DNA from: Achromobacter sp. MFA1 R4
Lineage (GTDB): Bacteria > Pseudomonadota > Gammaproteobacteria > Burkholderiales > Burkholderiaceae_B
NCBI RefSeq assembly: GCF_900156745.1
Contig: NZ_LT707065.1
Coordinates: 3,472,001-3,536,000 of the forward strand
Direction: 5' to 3'
Length of the DNA: 64,000 nucleotides
This document shows positions 18,875 to 27,733 of the stretch, piece by piece; within the stretch, counting starts at the first letter, position 1; every line of letters begins with the position of its first letter. Made by a program: the position numbers and the translations under genes. The notes under the pieces were generated by a model. It was not told the origin of the DNA, did not search any database, and was given only the letters and a program-made list of their open reading frames with translations.

Positions 18875-19852
18875 ATGTCGCTTTCCGCAATGCGCAAAGA
18901 AACTTCCTCCCCTGAATTCGCCTCGAAAGCAGCGCCCGCCGTCCGGATGGTCGAAGTGGGCGCCGAGCACGCCGGCCAGCGTCTGGACAACTTCCTCATG
19001 CGCTTGTGCAAGGGGGTGCCCAAGACGCACATCTACAAGGCCATCCGCGGCGGCGAGGTGCGCGTCAACAAGGGACGTATCCAGGTCGACTACCGGGTGG
19101 AAGAAGGGGATGTCGTGCGCATTCCGCCGCTGCGCCTGCCCGATCCGGGCAAGCCCAGGCCCGTGCCGGCCGCCGAATTCCCCATCGTGTTCGAGGACGA
19201 CGCGATGCTGGTCGTGGACAAGCCCGCCGGCGTGGCCGTCCACGGCGGCAGCGGGGTGTCGTTCGGCGTGATCGAACAATTGCGCGCCGCCCGCCCGCAG
19301 GCCAAGTTCCTGGAATTGGTGCACCGGCTCGACCGCGAGACCTCCGGGCTGCTCATGGTCGCCAAGAAGCGCAGCGCGCTGCTGGCCCTGCACGCCATGC
19401 TGCGCGAGGGCCGGAGCGACAAGCATTACTTTGCGCTGGTCGAGGGCGATTGGGTCAATGATCGCCAGCACATCAAGCTGTCGCTGGCCAAATGGACCAC
19501 CCAATCGGGCGAGCGCCGCGTCAAGGTGGATCCGGACGGGCAGACGGCGCACACCATCGTCACGCTGAAACAGCGGTTTGGCGGCTACAGTCTGGTCGAC
19601 GCCGAGTTGCGCACCGGCCGCACCCACCAGATCCGCGTCCACCTGGCGGCCAGCGGCTTTCCCATCGTCGGGGACGACAAATACGGCCACGACGAGGTGC
19701 GCGCCCGGTTCGCGCGGCAGGGCTTCAATCGCATGTTCCTGCACGCCCACAGTCTCACCTTCCCTCATCCGCTCACGGGCGAGGTCATGACCCTTACCGC
19801 CGAGCTGCCGCCCGCTTGCCGGAACATACTGAAATCACTGGAGTCGGTCTGA
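18875..19852 (+). CDS. rluC: 23S rRNA pseudouridine synthase RluC
   Basis: A 325-residue enzyme that converts specific uridines (955, 2504 and 2580 in E. coli 23S rRNA) to pseudouridine. An S4 RNA-binding domain spans about 32-90 (AGQRLDNFLM... GEVRVNKGR). The catalytic aspartate is D153 in HRLDRETSG, followed by the conserved RTGRTHQIRVH motif. The start is uncertain: ATG 18875 and ATG 18890 are both possible and neither has a strong Shine-Dalgarno. A HAD phosphatase starts 1 base after the stop, a pairing often seen in betaproteobacteria. Confidence 0.95.
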   Translation: MSLSAMRKETSSPEFASKAAPAVRMVEVGAEHAGQRLDNFLMRLCKGVPKTHIYKAIRGGEVRVNKGRIQVDYRVEEGDVVRIPPLRLPDPGKPRPVPAAEFPIVFEDDAMLVVDKPAGVAVHGGSGVSFGVIEQLRAARPQAKFLELVHRLDRETSGLLMVAKKRSALLALHAMLREGRSDKHYFALVEGDWVNDRQHIKLSLAKWTTQSGERRVKVDPDGQTAHTIVTLKQRFGGYSLVDAELRTGRTHQIRVHLAASGFPIVGDDKYGHDEVRARFARQGFNRMFLHAHSLTFPHPLTGEVMTLTAELPPACRNILKSLESV

Positions 19853-19853
19853 T

Positions 19854-20516
19854 ATGTCGTATTCGCTGGTCGTCTTTGACTGGGATGGCACCTTGATGGA
19901 TTCCACCCACAGCATCGTGGCCGCCATCCAGGGCGCCTGCCGCGACCTGGATCTGGCGGTGCCGTCCGCGTCCGAGGCGAGCTGGGTCATCGGTCTGTCC
20001 CTCGAAAGCGCCTTGCGCCGCGCCGTGCCGGAACTGACGCAGGCCATGCTCCCGCGTTTTCTGGAGCGCTACCGCACGCATTACCTGTTGCGCGATCCCG
20101 AGCTGCGCCTGTTCGACGGCATTCCCGAGCTGTTGACCGAACTTGCCGGCCAGAACGTGCGCCTGGCGGTCGCCACCGGCAAGAGCCGGGTCGGGCTGAC
20201 CCGGGCGCTCGCGGCCACGGGCCTGGGGCCGCTGTTCGACGCCACCCGTACCGCTGACGAAACCTTCAGCAAGCCGCATCCGGCGATGTTGCACGAGCTG
20301 ATGCAGGAACTGGACGTGGATCCGGCCGGGGTCGTCATGGTGGGCGACACCTCGCACGACTTGCAGATGGCCTGCAATGCGGGGGTGCATGGCCTGGGCG
20401 TCACGTACGGCGCTCATACCCTGAAAGAACTTCAGGGATGTGCCCCGCAAGCCGTGTTCGACAGCGTGCCGCTGATGCGCGAATGGCTGCTGCCGCGCGT
20501 GGGCGCGGGCGCCTAG
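19854..20516 (+). CDS. HAD-superfamily phosphatase (phosphoglycolate phosphatase-like)
   Basis: A 220-residue HAD subfamily IA hydrolase. Motif I is FDWDGTLMDS with nucleophile D9 and acid D11; motif II is the VATGK threonine; motif III is the lysine of SKPHP; motif IV is VGDTSHD. The cap lies between motifs I and II. It probably dephosphorylates a small metabolite, but the substrate is not predictable. It is translationally linked to rluC (1 base apart). Confidence 0.9.
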   Translation: MSYSLVVFDWDGTLMDSTHSIVAAIQGACRDLDLAVPSASEASWVIGLSLESALRRAVPELTQAMLPRFLERYRTHYLLRDPELRLFDGIPELLTELAGQNVRLAVATGKSRVGLTRALAATGLGPLFDATRTADETFSKPHPAMLHELMQELDVDPAGVVMVGDTSHDLQMACNAGVHGLGVTYGAHTLKELQGCAPQAVFDSVPLMREWLLPRVGAGA

Positions 20517-20581
20517 CTCCAGGGGGGCGTCCAGCAGCCGCGGAACGTCGGCCCTGCAGGCCGGTCTATCGGAAAGGCGCC

Positions 20582-20606
20582 TCTCGTTCTTCTCGTTCTT
20601 CTCGTT
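20582..20606. repeat. 9-bp tandem repeat (2.8 copies)
   Basis: TCTCGTTCT at 20582-20590 and 20591-20599, then TCTCGTTTT at 20600. It lies in the gap between the HAD gene and msrP. Confidence 0.9.
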
Positions 20607-20701
20607 TTGTGGGCGGGCGCCGCGGAATAACATAGGCTCGTCCAGCGTCCATGAAGGGCGCGGGGCGCGCTCAGGGCGCCTGCGCCTTCCCGGAGACTAC
20701 G

Positions 20702-21664
20702 ATGCTGATACGCAAGCCAGACGACCTTCTTTCTTCCGAGATCACCTCCGAGGCCGTGTGGCGGTCGCGCCGCGAGCTGATGCTCCGGGCCGGCGCTGCC
20801 GCTGCCGCCGTCGGGTTGCCGGGATGGGCCACGCGCGCAGCCCATGCGCAGGAGGCGGGCGCATTGCCGGGCAAGGCTAATCCCGCCTTCAGCGTGATGG
20901 ACAAGCAGACGTCCCTGTCGGACGTCACCTCGTACAACAATTACTACGAGTTCGGCGTAAATAAGGACGATCCGGCGGCCAATGCCGGCAAGTTGCAGAC
21001 ACGTCCCTGGACCGTCAGCGTCGAAGGCGAGGTCAACAAGCCGCGCACCTTCACGATCGAAGAGTTGCTCAAGCTGGCCCCGATGGAAGACCGCGTGTAT
21101 CGCCTGCGTTGCGTCGAAGGCTGGTCGATGGTCATTCCCTGGGTGGGCTATTCGCTGTCCGAAGTGCTCAAGCAGGTCGAGCCCAACGGCAACGCCAAAT
21201 ACGTCGAGTTCATCACCGCCGTGCAGCGCGAAAACATGCCGGGCGTGCGCGCCGCCATCCTGGAGTGGCCCTATGTGGAGGGGCTGCGCATCGATGAGGC
21301 GATGCATCCACTGGCCATGCTGGTTTTCGGCGTCTATGGGCGCGTATTGCCCAACCAGAACGGCGCGCCGCTCCGGCTGGCCGTGCCCTGGAAATACGGG
21401 TTCAAATCGGGCAAGTCCCTCGTCAAGATCCGGCTCGTCGAAAAGCAGCCGATGACCTCGTGGGTGAAGTCCGCGCCGCAAGAGTACGGCTTCTACGCCA
21501 ATGTGAACCCCAACGTCGCCCATCCTCGCTGGAGCCAGGCGACTGAACGCCGGATCGGCGAGGACGGGTTGTTTAGCCCCAAGCGCAAGACCCTGATGTT
21601 CAATGGCTATGGCGATCAGGTGGCGTCGCTCTATCAGGGCATGGACCTGAAGGCCAATTACTGA
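20702..21664 (+). CDS. msrP: Protein-methionine-sulfoxide reductase catalytic subunit MsrP
   Basis: A 320-residue periplasmic molybdoenzyme that repairs oxidised methionines in envelope proteins. A Tat signal with twin arginine ([13 protein letters not shown] at 23-24) leads to cleavage near ARAAHA|QE-type sequence (THAAHAQ, about residue 50). The molybdenum ligand is C137 in LRCVEGW. The SUOX-type fold continues to the C-terminus without gaps. The start at 20702 follows GGAG. msrQ, the haem membrane partner, starts 8 bases after the stop. Confidence 0.95.
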   Translation: MLIRKPDDLLSSEITSEAVWRSRRELMLRAGAAAAAVGLPGWATRAAHAQEAGALPGKANPAFSVMDKQTSLSDVTSYNNYYEFGVNKDDPAANAGKLQTRPWTVSVEGEVNKPRTFTIEELLKLAPMEDRVYRLRCVEGWSMVIPWVGYSLSEVLKQVEPNGNAKYVEFITAVQRENMPGVRAAILEWPYVEGLRIDEAMHPLAMLVFGVYGRVLPNQNGAPLRLAVPWKYGFKSGKSLVKIRLVEKQPMTSWVKSAPQEYGFYANVNPNVAHPRWSQATERRIGEDGLFSPKRKTLMFNGYGDQVASLYQGMDLKANY

Positions 21665-21672
21665 GGCTCCCC

Positions 21673-22323
21673 ATGTCCGTCGGCGCTCCTCGCGCGGCTT
21701 CTGCCCCGGTGTCGGGCAAGGCGCAACTGTCGGCCAAGACGGTTGCGCGCTTCAAGCCGCTGCTTTTCTTGCTGGGTCTCGCGCCTTTTGCGCGCTGGAT
21801 CTGGCTGGGCATGAACAACGGCCTGACGGCCAACCCCGTTGAATTCCTGACCCGTTCGTCCGGCACGTGGGCCCTGGTGTGCCTGCTGGTCACCCTGGCG
21901 ATCACGCCGCTGCGGCGCCTGCTCGGGCAGCCCGCGCTCGTGCGCGTGCGGCGCATGTGCGGCCTCTTCGCGTTTTTTTACGCGGCCATGCATTTCATGG
22001 CGTGGGTCTGGTGGGATCGGGGGTTCGATCCGGTGGGAATGGTGCGCGACATCGGTGAACGCCCCTTCATCATGGTGGGATTTTCGGCGTTCGTGCTGAT
22101 GACGGCCCTGGCCGCAACCTCCACGCAGTGGGCGATGCGCAGGATGGGAAAGCGTTGGCAGACCCTGCACCGGGCCATTTACGCCATCGGCTTGCTGGTC
22201 ATCCTGCATTACTGGTGGCACAAGGCCGGCAAGAACGACCTGACGCAGCCGGCGATATACGGCGCGGTCCTGGCGGTGTTGCTGGGCTGGCGCGTGGTGG
22301 CTTGGTGGCGGCGCCGGCCTTAG
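21673..22323 (+). CDS. msrQ: Haem-binding membrane subunit MsrQ
   Basis: A 216-residue inner-membrane b-type cytochrome with about six helices (ferric-reductase-like domain). It passes electrons from the quinone pool or flavin reductase to MsrP. Histidines likely to bind haem are in AAMHFMAW, LHRAIY and ILHYWWH. It is encoded directly after msrP in one operon. Confidence 0.94.
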   Translation: MSVGAPRAASAPVSGKAQLSAKTVARFKPLLFLLGLAPFARWIWLGMNNGLTANPVEFLTRSSGTWALVCLLVTLAITPLRRLLGQPALVRVRRMCGLFAFFYAAMHFMAWVWWDRGFDPVGMVRDIGERPFIMVGFSAFVLMTALAATSTQWAMRRMGKRWQTLHRAIYAIGLLVILHYWWHKAGKNDLTQPAIYGAVLAVLLGWRVVAWWRRRP

Positions 22324-22335
22324 CGGGCGCCGGGG

Positions 22336-22365
22336 GTCGTCACAACATGGGTCGTCACAACATGG
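22336..22365. repeat. Perfect 15-bp tandem duplication spanning the amidase stop codon
   Basis: GTCGTCACAACATGG occurs twice in direct contact (22336-22350, 22351-22365). The TGA of the minus-strand amidase gene is at 22355-22357, inside the second copy, so a second TGA occurs 15 bases downstream in the same frame. Confidence 0.97.
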
Positions 22366-23140
22366 CCAGCATGATGGCGGCGGTCTCCGCGTCCGGCTGG
22401 CCATCGTGCAGGGCAGGGCGGTAGTGCATCTGGAATGCCGCCAACGTATTGATGGTTTCGCGATCCAGCGTGCCGTGTTGCGGACAGGCGTAGCCCAGCC
22501 GCTGCAATTGCTTCTGGAACCACGCCACGTCCGGTGTGCCTTCGGCCTGCAGGCGAGCCAGGTGCTCGGCGGCGCCGGCTTCGTTGTACCAGCGGCCGAT
22601 GCCCGCATCCGCCAGTGCCTTCCAGGGAAAGAGCGGGCCGGGGTCCACCTTGCGCTGTGGCGCGATGTCGCTGTGGCCCACGACGTTCTCGGCGGCGATC
22701 CCGTGGCGCTGGATGATGTCGCGCAGCAGTATCGTCAGGGCGCGCACCTGGCGCGCGTCATAAGGATGCCAGACGGGCTTGCCGTCCTCGCCCTCCGTCC
22801 AGCCCGGATTGACGATCTCGATGCCGATCGACGTGCTGTTCATGGCGATATTGCCGTACCAGGAACTCGCTCCCGCATGCCACGCGGCGCGGTTTTCATC
22901 GACCAGGCGGTAGGCGCGTCCGTCCAGGTCCAGCAGATAGTGGGCGCTGACCTTGCCTTGGGAAAGCAGGTGCAGCGATTTGGCGTCGTCCACGGTCGTG
23001 TAGTGCACGACGACGGCGCGCACCCGGCTGCTCTGGCTGACGGCGGTGATCGAGGTGTCCAGGTCGAGTCCGGCGGGACCCCGCGAGGCGCAACCCGCCA
23101 GGGCCGCCGCGGCCAGCAGCGTGCAGATCAGGCGGATCAT
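22355..23140 (-). CDS. amiD: N-acetylmuramoyl-L-alanine amidase, AmiD-like lipoprotein
   Basis: A 261-residue zinc amidase that cuts the bond between muramic acid and the stem peptide. A lipoprotein signal ends in LAGC (Cys16), placing it in the outer membrane by family precedent. The Amidase_2 domain (about 38-175) has zinc ligands His in VVVHYTT, His in GHSDIAPQRKVDPGP and the final Asp of that segment. A C-terminal peptidoglycan-binding domain (about 195-260) follows. It overlaps nothing but starts 1 base from the stop of the upstream methylase gene, forming a minus-strand run maf - methylase - amiD. Confidence 0.92.
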   Translation of the reverse strand: MIRLICTLLAAAALAGCASRGPAGLDLDTSITAVSQSSRVRAVVVHYTTVDDAKSLHLLSQGKVSAHYLLDLDGRAYRLVDENRAAWHAGASSWYGNIAMNSTSIGIEIVNPGWTEGEDGKPVWHPYDARQVRALTILLRDIIQRHGIAAENVVGHSDIAPQRKVDPGPLFPWKALADAGIGRWYNEAGAAEHLARLQAEGTPDVAWFQKQLQRLGYACPQHGTLDRETINTLAAFQMHYRPALHDGQPDAETAAIMLAML

Positions 23141-23141
23141 G

Positions 23142-23852
23142 TCAGTGGGCCAGGTAAAGGAACAGCGTGGGCAGCTTGTCCAGTTGCGGCGCGGGCAACT
23201 TTTTCCAGTCGGCCACCGTGTGCGTCACGACCCATTCGTCGTCGGTCGTCACCGAACGCGCCACGCACAGCTTGGTGTCGCCCTTCAGGGTGGCCACCAG
23301 CGTCGCGAACATGGCGGCGTTGCGATAGGGGGTCTCGATCAGCAACTGGGTCTGGTTGTGGCGGGCGGAGTGCTGCTCCCAGGCGCGCAACTGCTTGGCG
23401 CGTTCGGCCGGATCCACCGGCGCGTACCCGTGGAAGGCGAATCGCTGGCCGTCCAGGCCGCTGGCCATGAGACCCAGGAGAATGGACGACGGGCCCACCC
23501 ACGGCTTGACGGTGATTCCCAGGCGGTGGGCCGCGTCGACCACCTTGGCGCCGGGGTCCGCGACGGCGGGGCATCCGGCCTCGGACACCAGGCCGATCTC
23601 GGCGCCTTGCTTCACGGGTTCGAGCCACGCCTTGATCTGCGCGGCGTCGGCCTTGTCGGTCAGGGTGTGGATGGTGATTTCCTGCAGCGGCCGGGTGGTG
23701 CCGATAAGCTTGAGGAAGGCGCGGGCCGTCTTGGCGTTTTCGGCGATATACGTGTCCAGCCTGCCGGCGAGGGCGCGCACGTCCGCGGGCAGCCAGCGTT
23801 CGGGAGGCGCGTCGCCCAGGCTGACGGGGATCAGGTGCAGGGTGCCGCTCAT
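23142..23852 (-). CDS. SAM-dependent methyltransferase of the tetrapyrrole methylase (RsmI-like) family
   Basis: A 236-residue protein with the tetrapyrrole-methylase fold. Motifs resemble the rRNA methylase RsmI: LHLIPVSLGD near the N-terminus, GLVSEAGCPAVADPGA (SAM-binding loop) and VGPSSILLGLMASGLDGQRFAFHGY. It differs from RsmI proper by lacking its usual N-terminal GTPIGN and C-terminal extension, so it is probably a paralogue rather than RsmI itself. It overlaps the upstream maf gene by 4 bases (ATGA). Confidence 0.85.
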   Translation of the reverse strand: MSGTLHLIPVSLGDAPPERWLPADVRALAGRLDTYIAENAKTARAFLKLIGTTRPLQEITIHTLTDKADAAQIKAWLEPVKQGAEIGLVSEAGCPAVADPGAKVVDAAHRLGITVKPWVGPSSILLGLMASGLDGQRFAFHGYAPVDPAERAKQLRAWEQHSARHNQTQLLIETPYRNAAMFATLVATLKGDTKLCVARSVTTDDEWVVTHTVADWKKLPAPQLDKLPTLFLYLAH

Positions 23853-24451
23853 GCGGGCGCTCCCGGGGCGTCGAGCGGATCCAGTCCGAAAATGGCCAGC
23901 ATGCGCGTCAATTCGATCAGGGGCAGGCCTATGATGGCGGTGGGGTCGTCGCTCTGGATGCTTTCCATCAGGGCAATGCCCAGGCTTTCCGCCTTGGCGC
24001 TGCCTGCGGTATCGTAAGGTTCCTCGGCGCGCAGATAGGCGTCGATGGCGCGGTCCGGCAGCTGGCGGAACCGGCAGCGGGTAATGATGTCGGCTTTTTC
24101 CACTCGTTGGCCGTCCGTCACCGCCAGGGCGCTGTGAAACTCCACCAGTTGGCCCGACAGGGCGCGCAACTGTGCCTGTGCCCGCAGAAAATCGCCCGGC
24201 TTGCCGACGGGCGCGCCGTCCACCGTGGCCACCTGATCCGACCCGATCACGATGCTGCCCGGTTGCCTGGCCGCCACGGCCATGGCCTTTGCGACAGACA
24301 GCCGCAAGGCCAGCGCCTCGGGCGCTTCGCCGGGTTGTGGCGTTTCGTCGACATCGGGCGAAATCGCGATAAAGGGCAGGCGCAGCCGCGACAGCAATTC
24401 TTTGCGGTAGGGCGAGCTGGACGCGAGGATCAGGCTAGGCTTCTGGGGCAT
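23849..24451 (-). CDS. yceF: Maf-family nucleotide pyrophosphatase (YceF-type, 7-methyl-GTP)
   Basis: A 200-residue house-cleaning enzyme. The Maf signature LASSSPYRKELL is at about 9-20, with the active-site Asp in GSDQVA and the motif AGSAKAESLG. These versions match the YceF subgroup, which hydrolyses 7-methyl-GTP and related non-canonical nucleotides. It is divergent from yceD with 72 bases between the starts, an arrangement conserved in proteobacteria. Confidence 0.9.
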   Translation of the reverse strand: MPQKPSLILASSSPYRKELLSRLRLPFIAISPDVDETPQPGEAPEALALRLSVAKAMAVAARQPGSIVIGSDQVATVDGAPVGKPGDFLRAQAQLRALSGQLVEFHSALAVTDGQRVEKADIITRCRFRQLPDRAIDAYLRAEEPYDTAGSAKAESLGIALMESIQSDDPTAIIGLPLIELTRMLAIFGLDPLDAPGAPA

Positions 24452-24523
24452 TCGGCATTTGACGGTAATACGTAAGTCACAGTATTATCTAACGTTTTGC
24501 GGCATTTTTGCAGGAACATCAAC

Positions 24524-25276
24524 ATGACACCCAAGGGAAAGCCTGGCGACGATAGTCGCCGCGCGGGCGGATCGGCAGGTGCGAAGAAGGGTGTAACTGC
24601 GGGTGTGGCTGCGGGTATGAATGCGGGCATAAATGCGGGTATGAAGGCGACCGCGGCTGCGTCAGCAGGCGCCAGGGATGCCGTCATGAAACCCATCGAT
24701 GCGTTTGCGTTTGCCCGCATGCGCAAGACGGCGCAGGGATCCATTGCCTTGGTGCGGCTTGCACGCGTGGTGGATGGTTTGCCCGAGCAGCCTGCGGGCG
24801 AAGCGGGTCTTGTGACCTGGTCCGTGCAAGGCGACGAAGGCAAGACCGGCCTGGTGATGGGTCAGCCGCTTCTGCGCCTGCACGTGCAGGCCAATCCGGT
24901 CGTCATATGCCAGCGGTGCAATGCGCCGTTTGCGTACCCGATCGACAGCGAAGTGGTGCTGCAACTGGTCAAATCCGAAGACGACCTCGACGATGGCTAT
25001 TCCGTTGCTGAACAAGGCGACGGTGACGACGACGAGGACGACGACGGCGTAGGAAAGGATTCGGTGGCCTCCCTGCCTGAAAAGGTGGTGGGGTCGCATC
25101 ATTTTGATCTGTTGGCCCAGATCGAAGATGAGCTCATTCTGAGCATTCCGTATGTGCCCAAGCATGATGTATGCCCGGGCGCGCAGGCCAAGGCCAGCGA
25201 AGCTCTTGAAGAGGAGCCCGCTGTCAAGCGTCCGTCGCCGTTTGCGGTGCTGGAACAACTGAAGCACAAAGATTGA
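24524..25276 (+). CDS. yceD: YceD/DUF177 family protein (23S rRNA accumulation protein)
   Basis: Linked everywhere to rpmF and the fatty acid genes; in E. coli and plants it affects 23S rRNA accumulation. The core ([12 protein letters not shown] to the end) has the CxxC pair of the family (CQRC in VVICQRC and a later VCPG), an acidic stretch DGDDDEDDD, and the motif [21 protein letters not shown] 24524 has AGGA 8 bases upstream and gives 250 residues; a second candidate ATG at 24686 with AGGGA upstream gives 196, nearer the family norm. The extra N-terminus contains five G-x-x-A repeats encoded by a 12-bp DNA repeat. Which start is used is not settled. Confidence 0.88.
   Translation: MTPKGKPGDDSRRAGGSAGAKKGVTAGVAAGMNAGINAGMKATAAASAGARDAVMKPIDAFAFARMRKTAQGSIALVRLARVVDGLPEQPAGEAGLVTWSVQGDEGKTGLVMGQPLLRLHVQANPVVICQRCNAPFAYPIDSEVVLQLVKSEDDLDDGYSVAEQGDGDDDEDDDGVGKDSVASLPEKVVGSHHFDLLAQIEDELILSIPYVPKHDVCPGAQAKASEALEEEPAVKRPSPFAVLEQLKHKD
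24589..24648 (+). repeat. 12-bp coding repeat (5 copies) in the yceD N-terminal extension
   Basis: Five successive 12-base units of the form GGGTRTRRMTGC (24589, 24601, 24613, 24625, 24637) encode [20 protein letters not shown]. The units differ at a few positions. Confidence 0.92.
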
Positions 25277-25328
25277 GATCAACATCGGGCCACATCGCGT
25301 ACAATGCGCCCCGTTTCTAGGAGTCATC

Positions 25329-25511
25329 ATGGCCGTTCAACAAAACAAGAAGTCCCCCTCCAAGCGCGGTATGCACCGTTCGCACGATTTTCTGGTGGCC
25401 CCGTCGACCGCCATCGAACCGAACACCGGTGAAACGCACCTGCGTCACCACATCAGCCCCAACGGCTTCTACCGTGGCCGCAAGGTCCTGAAGACCAAGG
25501 CCGACGAATAA
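25329..25511 (+). CDS. rpmF: 50S ribosomal protein L32
   Basis: A 60-residue ribosomal protein beginning [22 protein letters not shown], the standard L32 N-terminus, with [19 protein letters not shown] near the end. The zinc cysteines found in some L32 proteins are absent, as in many proteobacteria. It sits between yceD and plsX in the conserved order. Confidence 0.98.
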   Translation: MAVQQNKKSPSKRGMHRSHDFLVAPSTAIEPNTGETHLRHHISPNGFYRGRKVLKTKADE

Positions 25512-25570
25512 GGCCCCCGGGCCGAACTCGTACTCGGACCATTTCGGCTGAGCGCTGATACCTGGCACCC

Positions 25571-26638
25571 GTGATACGCATCGCCATAGACTGTATGGGC
25601 GGAGACTTCGGTCTGCCCGTCACGATTCCGGCTGCGATCGAGTTCGCCCGGCAATTTCCGGATACCCGGCTGTTGCTGGTCGGGCTTCCCGACGCCATCG
25701 AAGCGGCGCTCTCCGAGCACCGCAACGTGGCGCGCGATCGCATTGAGATCGTGGCGGCTTCCGAAGTCGTCACCATGGACGACCCGGTCGAGGTCGCCCT
25801 GCGCCGCAAAAAAGACTCCTCCATGCGCCTCGCTGCCCAGTCCGTCAAGGATGGGCGGGCGGACGCCTGCGTTTCCGCGGGCAATACCGGCGCCTGGATG
25901 GCCATTTCCCGCTACGTGCTCAAGACGCTGGACGGCATCGACCGCCCGGCCATCGCCACGTCCATTCCGAACCAGACGGGTCGCGCCACCACGGTGCTGG
26001 ACCTGGGGGCGAACGTGGACTGCACGGCCGAGCACCTGCTGCAATTCGCCATCATGGGCGCCGCGCTGTCGCAGGCGGTGGACCATCGCGACAATCCCAC
26101 GGTGGGTTTGCTCAACATTGGCGAAGAAGTCATCAAGGGCAACGAAGTCGTCAAGGAAGCCGCCGAGCTCCTGCGCGGCAGCCCGCTGAACTTCTACGGC
26201 AACGTCGAAGGCAATGACATCTTCAAGGGCACGGTCGACGTCGTCGTCTGCGACGGCTTTGTCGGCAACGTCGTGCTCAAGTCCGTCGAGGGCTTGGCGA
26301 AGATGCTGTCCAGCATCATTCGCGAAGAATTCAAACGCAATCTGATCACGCTGATCGCCGGCGCTGTCGCCAAGCCGGTGCTGAACCGCCTGCGCAACCG
26401 CGTCGACAACCGCCGCTACAACGGCGCAGCCTTGCTGGGCCTGCGCGGCGTGGTCATCAAGAGCCACGGCTCCGCGGACGTTTACGCCTTCGGTTTTGCC
26501 TTGCAGCGCGCCCGCGAAGCCGTAGTGAGTAAACTGCTGGAGCGCACCGCTCAGACGGTCGCCCAAATTACCAAGCGCGTTCAATCCGGCGATCGCCCAT
26601 CGGCGGCATCGCCTAACGTGGCTGGGGACACCGCTTGA
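25571..26638 (+). CDS. plsX: Phosphate acyltransferase PlsX
   Basis: A 355-residue enzyme that turns acyl-ACP and phosphate into acyl-phosphate for the PlsY step of phospholipid synthesis. The N-terminal [11 protein letters not shown] and the internal VSAGNTGA and VGLLNIGEE motifs are characteristic. It starts at GTG 25571. Its TGA overlaps the ATG of fabH (TGATG), so the two are coupled. Confidence 0.96.
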   Translation: MIRIAIDCMGGDFGLPVTIPAAIEFARQFPDTRLLLVGLPDAIEAALSEHRNVARDRIEIVAASEVVTMDDPVEVALRRKKDSSMRLAAQSVKDGRADACVSAGNTGAWMAISRYVLKTLDGIDRPAIATSIPNQTGRATTVLDLGANVDCTAEHLLQFAIMGAALSQAVDHRDNPTVGLLNIGEEVIKGNEVVKEAAELLRGSPLNFYGNVEGNDIFKGTVDVVVCDGFVGNVVLKSVEGLAKMLSSIIREEFKRNLITLIAGAVAKPVLNRLRNRVDNRRYNGAALLGLRGVVIKSHGSADVYAFGFALQRAREAVVSKLLERTAQTVAQITKRVQSGDRPSAASPNVAGDTA

Positions 26639-27624
26639 TGGATACCGCAATGAAATATTCCGTGATCGCGGGCACCGGCAGCTTCCTGCCGGAACGCGTG
26701 GTTTCGAATGACGAACTGGCTGCGGAACTGGCGACGCGCGACATCGCCACTTCCGACGAATGGATTGTCGAGCGCACGGGCATCCGTCAGCGCCATCTGG
26801 CCGAGCGTGGCGTGACCACCAGCCAGCTGGCCACCGAGGCATCGCGCCTTGCGCTGGCCGATGCAGGCGTCGACGCTTCCGAAATCGATCTCGTCATCGT
26901 GGCCACGTCCACCCCGGATTTCGTGTTTCCCAGCACGGCCTGCCTGGTGCAGGCCAACATCGGCGCCAAGGGGTCGGCCGCGTTCGACGTGCAGGCCGTG
27001 TGCAGCGGCTTCGTCTACGCGCTCACCACTGCCGACAGCTTCATCCGGGCGGGCCGCGCGCGCTGCGCGCTCGTGATCGGCGCCGAGGTGTTCTCGCGCA
27101 TCCTGGACTGGAATGACCGCAGCACCTGCGTGCTGTTTGGCGACGGCGCGGGCGCCGTCGTGCTCAAGGCGTCCGACAAGCCCGGCATCATGGCCGCGCA
27201 ACTGCACGCCGACGGCAGCCAGATGAAGATCCTCAGCGCCGCTGGCAACGTGGCCTACGGCGACGTCACGGGCGATCCCTTCCTGCGCATGGACGGCCAG
27301 GCCGTCTTCAAGCAGGCCGTCACCGTGCTGGACCGTTCCGCGCGCGACACGTGCGCCGAAGCCGGCGTCACCGTTTCGGATGTCGATTGGCTGATCCCGC
27401 ATCAGGCCAACGTGCGCATCCTGAATTTCCTGGCGCGCAAGCTGGATGTGCCGGTCGAGAAGGTCGTCATCACGGTCGACAGCCACGCCAATACGTCCGC
27501 GGCCAGCGTGCCGCTTGCGCTCGACGCCGCGCGCCGCGACGGCCGCGTCAAGCCGGGTCAGCTCATCCTGATGCAAGGCGTGGGCGGCGGATTCACCTGG
27601 GGCTCGGTACTGGTCCGCATGTAA
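26638..27624 (+). CDS. fabH: Beta-ketoacyl-ACP synthase III
   Basis: A 328-residue condensing enzyme that starts each fatty acid by joining acetyl-CoA to malonyl-ACP. The catalytic triad is visible: C122 in QAVCSGF, His in PHQANVRI, Asn in HANTSAAS. The ATG at 26638 overlaps the plsX stop; a second ATG at 26650 (MKYSVIAG) is nearer the typical family start and cannot be excluded. Confidence 0.96.
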   Translation: MDTAMKYSVIAGTGSFLPERVVSNDELAAELATRDIATSDEWIVERTGIRQRHLAERGVTTSQLATEASRLALADAGVDASEIDLVIVATSTPDFVFPSTACLVQANIGAKGSAAFDVQAVCSGFVYALTTADSFIRAGRARCALVIGAEVFSRILDWNDRSTCVLFGDGAGAVVLKASDKPGIMAAQLHADGSQMKILSAAGNVAYGDVTGDPFLRMDGQAVFKQAVTVLDRSARDTCAEAGVTVSDVDWLIPHQANVRILNFLARKLDVPVEKVVITVDSHANTSAASVPLALDAARRDGRVKPGQLILMQGVGGGFTWGSVLVRM

Positions 27625-27733
27625 GGGCGCGGCCCTGGTCGCGGCGGCCTGCGTGCCGCTGCCGGCCGGAGAGCACGCCTGGCATTCCAGCCTGCATCTC
27701 ACACAGACACTGAATCAATCCACACGCTCAATC

